From: Sphingomonas prati
GTDB lineage: Bacteria; Pseudomonadota; Alphaproteobacteria; Sphingomonadales; Sphingomonadaceae
Length of the DNA stretch: 64,000 nt
Assembly (NCBI RefSeq): GCF_014643515.1
Contig: NZ_BMJP01000001.1
Coordinates: 1,651,110 to 1,715,109 of the forward strand
Reading direction: 5' to 3'
Of the stretch, positions 57,864 through 64,000 are shown one piece after another. Position 1 is the stretch's first letter. Each line of letters starts with the position of its first letter. The position numbers and the translations under genes were made by a program. The notes under the pieces are model-generated. The model searched no databases. It saw only the letters and a program-made list of their open reading frames with translations, and had not been told where the DNA came from.

Positions 57864-59687
57864 ATGGCCGAACAGACACCGCTCGATCTCTTCCGCCAGG
57901 TCCTCGGCGGAACCGCGCGCGCGCTCAGCCATGACCCGCTGGCGGAGGTCAACTACACCGGCGACAACCCCGGTCTGCTCGGCAAGCAGGCGCGCGTGCC
58001 CATGCCCGCGCGCACCCTGCCGGCGCAGGCGGTGTCCGAGGCACGCGGGTTCGCCGACGCCGCCGCCCTCCGCCTGCGCCACCACGACACCGCGCTTCAC
58101 GGGTCGCAGGCCCCGGCGGAGGCGATCGCCCGCTCGGTCTTTGACGCCGCCGAACAGGCGCGGGTCGAAGCGATCGGCACGCGTGCCATGGCCGGCGTCG
58201 CCTATAATCTCGACACCGCGTTCGAAATGCGGATGCGCTCCGACCCCATCGTCCGTGCCAAGGCCCGCGACGAGGTTCCGCTCGCCACTGCGGTGCAACT
58301 CATCGTCCGCGAACGGCTGACCGGCGTCGCGCCGCCACCCGCCACGCTTCCTGGCCTCAACCTCGTTCGCGAATGGATCGAGCTTAAGGCGGGCGCCGAT
58401 CTCGACGCGCTCGAACTGATCCTCGACGACCAGAACGCGTTCGCGCGCATGGCCACCCGCCTGCTCGAAGATCTCGACCTGGTCGAGGGCCAGACGCAGC
58501 CCGACGTCGACCCGGACGAGGGCGGCGAGGACGAGGGCGAGGACCAGGCCGAAGCCGGCGACGAGCAGGACCAGGGCGACGATCAGGGCGGCAGCGATTC
58601 GCAGGTCGACGCCCGCGCCGAAGCCTCCGAGTCCGGCGACGAGGAAGGCGAAAGCGAGCAGACCGACGAATCGAGCGACGCCGACATGGACGGCGACATG
58701 GGCGAGGAAGGCGAGGGCATGATGCCCGTCCGCCCCAACCGCCCCTTCGCGGACATGTCGGGCCAGTTCGACTATCTCGCTTACACCCACGCCTATGACG
58801 AGGTGATCGCCGCCGACGATCTGTGCGACGAGGAGGAACTGACCCGCCTGCGCGCCTATCTCGACCAGCAGCTCGTCCATCTCCAGGGCGCCGTCACCAA
58901 GCTCGCCAACCGTCTCCAGCGCCGGTTGATGGCGCAGCAGAACCGCAGCTGGGATTTCGACCAGGAGGAAGGGCTGCTCGATGCCGCCCGGCTCGCGCGC
59001 GTCGTCATCAACCCCGGCCTCTCGCTCAGCTACAAGAACGAGCGCGAGACCGATTTTCGCGACACCGTCGTCACGCTGCTGATCGACAACAGCGGATCGA
59101 TGCGCGGTCGACCAATCTCGATCGCGGCAATTAGCGCGGACATCATGGCACGCACGCTCGAACGCTGCGGCGTGAAGACCGAGATCCTCGGCTTCACCAC
59201 CCGCGCGTGGAAGGGCGGGCAGAGCCGCGAGAAATGGCTCGCCGACGGTCGTCCCGCTTTGCCCGGCCGCCTCAACGACCTGCGCCACATCGTCTACAAG
59301 CGCGCCGACGAACCCTGGCGACGGGCACGCAAGTCGCTCGGTCTCATGATGCGCGAAGGCCTGCTGAAGGAGAATATCGACGGCGAGGCGCTGATGTGGG
59401 CGCACGCGCGTCTGGCTGCGCGCAACGAGGATCGCCGCATCCTCATGGTAATCTCCGACGGCGCCCCGGTCGACGACTCGACGCTCTCGGTCAATTCCGG
59501 CAGCTACCTAGAAAAGCATCTCCGCCAGGTCATCGGCTGGATCGAGACCAAGTCGCCCGTCGAACTCGTCGCGATCGGCATCGGCCACGACGTCACGCGC
59601 TACTACCAGAAAGCCGTCACCATCATGGACGCCGAACAACTCGGCGGCACTCTCGTCGAACAGCTCGCGGGCCTCTTCGACGCCTGA
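57864..59687 (+). CDS. cobT: Cobaltochelatase subunit CobT
   Basis: A 607-residue protein with a long acidic middle region (about 215-280, [20 protein letters not shown] and [20 protein letters not shown]) and a C-terminal von Willebrand A domain. The MIDAS metal site begins at [15 protein letters not shown], followed by [20 protein letters not shown]. CobT partners CobS as the VWA half of an MoxR-type machine. Since CobS-CobT pairs are retained in organisms without cobN, the role here may be wider than B12; that is inference. Confidence 0.95.
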   Translation: MAEQTPLDLFRQVLGGTARALSHDPLAEVNYTGDNPGLLGKQARVPMPARTLPAQAVSEARGFADAAALRLRHHDTALHGSQAPAEAIARSVFDAAEQARVEAIGTRAMAGVAYNLDTAFEMRMRSDPIVRAKARDEVPLATAVQLIVRERLTGVAPPPATLPGLNLVREWIELKAGADLDALELILDDQNAFARMATRLLEDLDLVEGQTQPDVDPDEGGEDEGEDQAEAGDEQDQGDDQGGSDSQVDARAEASESGDEEGESEQTDESSDADMDGDMGEEGEGMMPVRPNRPFADMSGQFDYLAYTHAYDEVIAADDLCDEEELTRLRAYLDQQLVHLQGAVTKLANRLQRRLMAQQNRSWDFDQEEGLLDAARLARVVINPGLSLSYKNERETDFRDTVVTLLIDNSGSMRGRPISIAAISADIMARTLERCGVKTEILGFTTRAWKGGQSREKWLADGRPALPGRLNDLRHIVYKRADEPWRRARKSLGLMMREGLLKENIDGEALMWAHARLAARNEDRRILMVISDGAPVDDSTLSVNSGSYLEKHLRQVIGWIETKSPVELVAIGIGHDVTRYYQKAVTIMDAEQLGGTLVEQLAGLFDA

Positions 59688-59931
59688 AGCCCCCCTCGAC
59701 CCGCTCATCCCGAGCGAAGTCGAGGGGCGTTCCAGCGAAGCCGAGAAGGCAGCGCTCGACGAGCAACCCAACAACCAGTCGAACCCAAACCCTCAACCCC
59801 GTTTGGTTCGAGCCTGTCGAGAACTCCACGCAACGGTCTCCGCAAACCCGAACCAGACGGGACCGGAGGCAGACAAAGAAAGGGGCCGGAACCTCGCGGC
59901 CCCAACCCCTCCTCGTTCAATCGAGCCAGCC
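59688..59931. repeat. Intergenic interval with family B copy B3 (59706-59749) and degenerate family A copy A6 (59797-59863)
   Basis: B3 reads CATCCCGAGCGAAGTCGAGG then GGCGTTCCAGCGAAGCCGAGAAG. A6 has an intact left arm (CCCCGTTTGGTTCGAGCCTG) but a decayed right arm (GAACCAGACGGGA). It lies between convergent genes; no gene was seen. Confidence 0.75.
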
Positions 59932-60438
59932 TCAGCAGTTCCGATCGATCGACCGCCCTGCCAGCGCACCCAGGCCACCACCGATGATCGCACCGGTCGT
60001 CCCGTCGCCGCGACCATAATAGCCGCCGCCGCTGTTCTGGCCGATCACGTTGCCCAGCAGGCCGCCCGCAATCGCGCCGACGATCGTCCCGCCGGTCCCG
60101 CGGTCGCAACGATATCCGCGATAGCCCCGGCCGTAGCCGCGGCCATAACCGCCCGCATAACCGCGCCCGGCGAACCGCGGCGCATAACCATAGCCGCGCT
60201 GATCGTAGTAACCGCGCCCGCCGCCGTAACCACCGCGATACCCGCCACGCCGACCGTAACCGTCCCGATAGCCGCGGCGGTCGAAGTCACGCCGGCCATA
60301 GCCACGCCCGCCATCATAATATTGCACCGGCGCCGGCGCGTAATATCCCGGCGCATAATATTGCGCACTTGCCGCCGATGGGGCGACCGCCAGCGTCGCG
60401 ACGGCCGCGGCGCTCAAGGTGAACATCTTTCCGAACAT
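59932..60438 (-). CDS. Glycine zipper 2TM domain-containing surface protein
   Basis: A 168-residue exported protein: signal peptide (FTLSAAAVATLAVAPSAASAQ), a long Gly/Tyr/Arg-rich repeat (YGRRDFDRRGYRDGYGRRGG and the GGYGRGYGRGYRGYRCDRG tract), then two glycine-zipper segments GTIVGAIAGGLLGNVIG and GAIIGGGLGALAGRSIDRNC. The zipper matches the 2TM_2 or Rick_17kDa family of outer-membrane lipoprotein-like proteins. The function is unknown. Start MFGKMF (60438). Confidence 0.85.
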   Translation of the reverse strand: MFGKMFTLSAAAVATLAVAPSAASAQYYAPGYYAPAPVQYYDGGRGYGRRDFDRRGYRDGYGRRGGYRGGYGGGRGYYDQRGYGYAPRFAGRGYAGGYGRGYGRGYRGYRCDRGTGGTIVGAIAGGLLGNVIGQNSGGGYYGRGDGTTGAIIGGGLGALAGRSIDRNC

Positions 60439-60559
60439 CTCTGCGACTCCTCGAATTAGTATGACGCCTTTATGACTCACCCGCCGTGCATCATGGCTGA
60501 ACGGCATCGTTACCCCGCGTTCAGCTTGCAAACCCGCGCCGAGCCGCCAGAAGGCACCA

Positions 60560-61528
60560 ATGCGCTACGGCCCCATTTCGATCCTGTTCCTGGCGCTGCT
60601 GGCCCACACTTCGGAAGACCGCGCGGTCTATGATCCGGCAGGGCCGATCCGCGCCCGGCCGATCCCGCTCAACCGCGATCGCCCCGGCCCATTACGCGTC
60701 GGCGGACTGCTGTTCGTGCAGGGTTGGGTGCTGCGTTCGCCCAACATGGCGTTCGGTGGCCTGTCGACGATGGTCGCCGACGACAGCGGGCGCTTCCTGG
60801 CGCTCAGCGATGCCGGCACCGCGTTCCGCTTCCGCATCGGTCCCGCCGGCATCGTCGGCCGCAGCGCGATTCGCCCGATCCCCGGGGCCGGCGCGCGCAA
60901 GGCGCTCAGCGACACCGAATCGATGGCGGTCGACCCGGTCAGCGGGCGTGTCTGGGTGGGGTATGAGGTCCGCAACGGCATCCGCCGGTTCGCCCCGCGC
61001 CTGACCCGGATCGAGGCCGGGCTCGCTCCCGCGGCGATGGACGACTGGCCCGGCGTCACTGGCCCGGAAAGCATGGAGCGGCTCCCCGATGGCCGCTTCG
61101 TCATCCTGTCCGAGAACGCGGTCGTCCCCGGCACGGACCGCACGAAACAGGCGCTGCTGTTCTCCGGCGACCCCACCAACCCGCGCAGCCGCGTCATCCG
61201 GTTCGGCTACCGTGCCCCCGCCCCCGGCTACTGGCCCACCGACCTGCGTCGCCTGCCCGATGGCCGGCTCCTCGTCCTGCACCGCAGACTATCGCCGCGC
61301 GACGGGTTTGGCGCGATGCTGGCGATTTTCGATCCGCGGGCGATCCGCCCCGGCGTCACGATCACGTCGCGCCCGATAGCCGTCCTGCGGCAACCGCTGG
61401 CGATCGACAATATGGAAGCGCTCGCCGTCACGCGCGAACGCGGCCGCACGATCGTCTGGATCGCATCGGACGACAATTTCGGTGCCCTGCAACAGACGCT
61501 GCTGCTCAAGTTCGCCCTGCTGGACTAG
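60560..61528 (+). CDS. Esterase-like activity of phytase (phytase-like) family protein
   Basis: A 322-residue protein with a short N-terminal hydrophobic segment (MRYGPISILFLALLAHTSED) and the PF13449 beta-propeller: GGLSTMVADDSGRFLALSDA, LSDTESMAVDPVSGRVWVGY, GPESMERLPDGRFVILSENA, LPDGRLLVLHRRLSPRDGF and NMEALAVTRERGRTIVWI. Members are exported and may be esterase-like or phytase-like; activity is not established. It starts at 60560 and is followed by a hairpin. Confidence 0.87.
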   Translation: MRYGPISILFLALLAHTSEDRAVYDPAGPIRARPIPLNRDRPGPLRVGGLLFVQGWVLRSPNMAFGGLSTMVADDSGRFLALSDAGTAFRFRIGPAGIVGRSAIRPIPGAGARKALSDTESMAVDPVSGRVWVGYEVRNGIRRFAPRLTRIEAGLAPAAMDDWPGVTGPESMERLPDGRFVILSENAVVPGTDRTKQALLFSGDPTNPRSRVIRFGYRAPAPGYWPTDLRRLPDGRLLVLHRRLSPRDGFGAMLAIFDPRAIRPGVTITSRPIAVLRQPLAIDNMEALAVTRERGRTIVWIASDDNFGALQQTLLLKFALLD

Positions 61529-61624
61529 GACCATTTAGCGGGCGGTTTAGGACAGGCCACGCAACGCGATGCGGTCACGCTTCAGCCCAGCAGCGTTCGA
61601 TTCGCCGAACCACGCCACACATAC

Positions 61625-61665
61625 GAACGACCCCGGAGACGCAATCCGCGCCTCCGGGGTCGTTC
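61625..61665. terminator. Long hairpin between the phytase-like gene and rpmB (bidirectional terminator)
   Basis: GAACGACCCCGGAG, a 13-base loop, then CTCCGGGGTCGTTC: a perfect 14-bp stem between convergent genes. Neither side has a long T-run, but its position strongly suggests bidirectional termination. Confidence 0.7.
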
Positions 61666-61705
61666 ATGCAAAACCACGACCCGCCGAAGCGGGTCGCCAG
61701 CCGAA

Positions 61706-61987
61706 TCAGGCCGCCTTCTTGGCGATCTGACGCTTCAGACGGCGCGCACGCAGCGACAGCTTGTCCTCGCCGGTCTTCAGCAGCCAGTTGTCCAGCCCGC
61801 CGACATGCTCGACGGAGCGGAGGCCGTGCGTGGAGACGCGCAGCTTGACGCTCTCGCCCAGTGCATCCGACAGCAACGTCACGTTCTGCAGGTTCGGCAG
61901 GAACGTACGCTTGGTCTTGTTGTTGGCGTGGGACACATTGTGCCCGACCTGACGGCCCTTGCCGGTCAGTTCGCAGATGCGCGACAT
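61706..61987 (-). CDS. rpmB: 50S ribosomal protein L28
   Basis: A 93-residue L28. [21 protein letters not shown] matches the C-x-x-T/C-G/x-K-x-x-x-x-G-N-x-V-S-H signature, followed by [12 protein letters not shown], and [20 protein letters not shown]. The length of alphaproteobacterial L28 is usually 90-100. ATG 61987. A conserved hairpin in front of it (61625-61665) is downstream, in the terminator position. Confidence 0.97.
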   Translation of the reverse strand: MSRICELTGKGRQVGHNVSHANNKTKRTFLPNLQNVTLLSDALGESVKLRVSTHGLRSVEHVGGLDNWLLKTGEDKLSLRARRLKRQIAKKAA

Positions 61988-62163
61988 GGTTTGATCCTAC
62001 GGTGTTCGGGGTTGCCCGGAAAGTGGCGGCGGATAACCGGGATACCGGCGCGCGTCAACCAATATGGCCTGCCCGCGCCTCCGCACGGATGTCGTTTCGT
62101 TCATGCAACCGATTCAGGCAAGCGTCGTTTCCAGCCCGTATTTATATAACAGGAGGAAACACC

Positions 62164-62466
62164 ATGAGCGACAATTACCGGAACGAACCGCGCCGCAGCG
62201 GTGGCGCAGGCCGCACGATCATCATCATCCTGGTCGTCGCCGTCCTGGCCGTGATCGCCGCCGTCGCCACCGGTTTCCTCGACTTCAGCTCCAAGGGCGG
62301 CGCGCTGCCCAAGGTCGAAGTGAATGGCGGGGCCCTGCCCAGCGTCGATGCGGACGTCGGGTCGATTGATGTCGGCACGAAGAACACGACGGTCGAAGTG
62401 CCGAAGGTGAAGACCGAGTCTGAAACCGTCGAAGTGCCGACGCTGAGCGTCAAGAAGGCCAACTAA
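62164..62466 (+). CDS. Single-TM protein with repetitive Val/Lys/Glu-rich tail, unknown function
   Basis: A 100-residue protein: basic N-terminus (NYRNEPRRSGGAGR), one TM segment (TIIIILVVAVLAVIAAVATGFL) and an exported tail with repeated beta-strand-like units (GGALPKVEVNGGALPSVDAD, VEVPKVKTESETVEVPTLSV). No family recognised; it may be an envelope stress protein because a Pmp3-type gene follows directly. AGGAGG before the ATG is an ideal ribosome binding site. Confidence 0.78.
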   Translation: MSDNYRNEPRRSGGAGRTIIIILVVAVLAVIAAVATGFLDFSSKGGALPKVEVNGGALPSVDADVGSIDVGTKNTTVEVPKVKTESETVEVPTLSVKKAN

Positions 62467-62494
62467 GCCTTAAAGTCGAAGAGGGAGCAGGATC

Positions 62495-62680
62495 ATGACC
62501 ATTGCGCGGATCATCGCCGCCATCCTGCTCCCCCCGCTCGGCATTTTCCTGTCACGGGGGCTCGGCCGCGATTTCTGGATCGGAGTGGTCCTGACGATCG
62601 CGGCCTTCGTGCCGGGTGTCATCTTCGCGCTGTATATCGTGCTGACCGATCGCAACGGTTCGACAGCACTGGCGCACTGA
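62495..62680 (+). CDS. YqaE/Pmp3 family membrane protein
   Basis: A 61-residue protein with two TM segments (IIAAILLPPLGIFLSRGLGRDF and WIGVVLTIAAFVPGVIFALYIVLT), matching the Pmp3/UPF0057 family by LPPLGIFL and PGxIxALY. Yeast Pmp3 and relatives affect membrane potential and salt tolerance. It follows the previous gene on the same strand, so the two may be coexpressed. Confidence 0.9.
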   Translation: MTIARIIAAILLPPLGIFLSRGLGRDFWIGVVLTIAAFVPGVIFALYIVLTDRNGSTALAH

Positions 62681-62730
62681 TTCATCATCCGACTGGCTGC
62701 TTGCCGCCGAATCGCGGTAGGCGGCACTGG

Positions 62731-63189
62731 ATGGCCTTCCCGCTCCCTTCTCCAATGCGTTTGGCACTCGATCTCGCGGCCGCATGCGCAACCGCAGGCG
62801 AAGTCCCAGTCGGCGCAGTCATTGTTCGAACCGGCACGACCGAGGTGGTCGCCACCTCCGCAAACGCCATGCGGTCCTGCAATGATCCGACGGCCCACGC
62901 CGAAATCCTGGCAATCCGCGCCGCCGCGTCCACGCTTGGCACCAGCCGCCTTGACCATTGCGATCTGTGGGTCACGCTTGAACCCTGCGCCATGTGCGCC
63001 GGTGCCATCGCGCTTGCCCGGATCGCGCGGCTCTATTTCGCCGCCCCCGATCCAAAGGGCGGTGCGGTCCTGCACGGGCCTCGTCTGTTCGCACAACCGA
63101 CCTGTCACCACCGCCCCCAAGTCCATGACGGTATAGGGGAGGCGGAAGCGGCGGTGCAACTTCGGGATTTCTTCTCGCTGCGGCGATGA
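62731..63189 (+). CDS. tadA: Nucleoside deaminase (TadA-like tRNA adenosine deaminase family)
   Basis: A 152-residue zinc deaminase with AAACATAGEVPVGAVIV at the start, the zinc motif TAHAEILAIR with catalytic HAE, and LWVTLEPCAMCAGAIALARI with PCxxC. The C-terminal segment (HHRPQVHDGIGEAEAAVQLR, DFFSLRR) fits TadA rather than cytosine deaminase, and the enzyme would form inosine at the wobble position of tRNA-Arg. The start is ATG 62731. The preceding reading frame does not add homology. Confidence 0.92.
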   Translation: MAFPLPSPMRLALDLAAACATAGEVPVGAVIVRTGTTEVVATSANAMRSCNDPTAHAEILAIRAAASTLGTSRLDHCDLWVTLEPCAMCAGAIALARIARLYFAAPDPKGGAVLHGPRLFAQPTCHHRPQVHDGIGEAEAAVQLRDFFSLRR

Positions 63190-63326
63190 AGCCGCCGATT
63201 GCCTGCGTACTAATCTAAAGCGCAGCAAATCGGCCACGCCCGCCGTGCAAACCGGCAGGTTGTTCGGCTACCCCTTGTCTAAACTCCCACCCTTCCGGAT
63301 CATTCGTCGTAATTCCGGGGGGAACG

Positions 63327-64000
63327 ATGGACGGTTCGGCATTCTGGCTGATGTCGGGCGCGCGGCATGAACTGGGCGTCTTCGCGCAGTTCGGCTTCCT
63401 CGCCTTCGGGCTCGAACAACTGTTCTTCGACACGATCTGGATTGATCGAGCTGGCTGGCGGGCGGCGACGATCTACACGCGGCACGACCGCGTCACGATG
63501 GAGACGCTTGCCGCGCCTGTCGCACCGGGGCGTTTCGCGATCCTGATCGGCGCGTGGGACGAAGCCGCGGTCATCGGCTCCACCCTGTCCACCGCGCTCT
63601 CCCGCTGGGGCGATGCGGACTACCGGATCTACGTCGCGACCTACCCCAACGACCCCGCGACGCATGCCGCGATCGAGGCCGTCCGCACCACCGCCGACGC
63701 CCGCCGCCGGATCCGCATCGTCCCGGGCGACCGCCCAGGCCCGGTGACCAAGGCGGAGGCGCTCAACCGCAACTGGGACGCGCTGCGCGCCGATGAGGCC
63801 GCGGAGGGCTTCCGCTACAAGGCGGCGATTCTCCACGATGCGGAGGACTACGAATTATGTGGAGCACCGTATAATACATATTATCCTGACTCGATAATTA
63901 TCCCGCTTTCATGTGGTTTGCGCAGCAGCACAGCGGTGTGCGGCGTCAAGCACAACCATATAACAATGGAAACCGACCGGCCGACTGATTGCCAGCAGGA
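63327..64000 (+). pseudogene. Family 2 glycosyltransferase (NfrB-like), probably interrupted near 63850 and cut by the window edge
   Basis: ATG 63327 follows a GGGGGGAA ribosome binding site. The first 174 residues look like the N-terminal part of the bacteriophage N4 receptor/NfrB-like glycosyltransferase group: a short hydrophobic segment FAQFGFLAFGLEQLFFDTIW, then GRFAILIGAWDEAAVIGSTL, YRIYVATYPNDPATHAAIEA and FRYKAAILHDAED, where the family normally continues into the D-x-D region. From about 63850 the sequence is unrelated and AT-rich. The frame stays open to the edge by chance. I call this a disrupted gene because the homology ends mid-domain. Confidence 0.68.
63850..64000. mobile_element. 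AT-rich foreign segment at the right edge, possible end of an inserted element
   Basis: The GC content drops sharply at about 63850 after a stretch of typical GC-rich coding. The segment has short palindromes (ATAATACATATTAT at 63871-63884, GATAATTATC at 63893-63902) and two copies of ATTATCC about 18 bases apart, like a recombinase or transposase end. No element gene is included in the window, so its type is unknown. Confidence 0.5.

Noticed and set aside
57804..59405. A 533-residue minus-strand frame opposite cobT
   Set aside because: The frame mirrors the acidic repeat region of CobT and has no independent signature.

Overview
The window is a chromosome segment of a GC-rich alphaproteobacterium, most likely a Sphingomonas or close relative in Sphingomonadaceae. 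The evidence is GC-rich codon use on both strands, alphaproteobacterial gene orders (ctaC-ctaD-ctaB-small ORF-ctaG-ctaE-DUF983-SURF1; BolA / J-domain / cobS / cobT; exonuclease and Lhr-type helicase of the ligase-associated repair set), and four families of short intergenic inverted repeats of the kind common in sphingomonads. This placement is inference from gene content; no rRNA or tRNA gene was found. Layout: 1-2.8 kb holds an osmoprotectant-type ABC ATPase (cut by the left edge), pterin dehydratase, a small zincin and a fused CcmA-CcmB. 2.9-6.5 kb is a minus-strand run of a rRNA-type methyltransferase, an M16 peptidase and threonine synthase. 6.7-13.3 kb is a complete aa3-type cytochrome c oxidase operon with its assembly factors. 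13.5-17.2 kb is a plus-strand run pyrE-pdxJ-acpS-lepB-AI-2E transporter with overlapping ends. 17.3-29 kb is mainly minus strand: M14 peptidase, proC, YbjN, UbiK, TspO, an RND efflux pair, TlyA, and an orphan pair made of a TIGR02594-type hydrolase and a membrane protein. 29.3-35.4 kb holds dxs, endonuclease V, the nitrogen genes glnB-glnA, and the ligase-associated exonuclease. A 3 kb secreted-type propeller/RTX-like gene then lies before the partner Lhr-type helicase at 39.1-41.5 kb. 41.7-46.5 kb carries a hydrolase, a GH15 enzyme, an SDR and a CDF metal exporter. 46.7-50.0 kb is one 1120-residue polypeptide joining GH18-like, NodB deacetylase and GT2 synthase domains. 50.0-53.6 kb has a two-component pair, a PHA-system protein and small stress-like proteins. 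53.7-59.7 kb has a flippase, GST, BolA, J-domain protein, CobS and CobT. 59.9-63.2 kb has small envelope proteins, a phytase-like esterase, L28 and a nucleoside deaminase. The right edge is a GT2/NfrB-like gene whose homologous part ends in an AT-rich, palindrome-containing foreign junction near 63,850. The most notable theme is that the short repeats are not neutral filler. One D-family element sits in frame between ccmA and ccmB and turns them into a single open reading frame. One A-family element runs through the 3' end of an RND adaptor gene and supplies a new C-terminus of roughly 40 residues. Other copies sit between convergent genes, where they can act as terminators.
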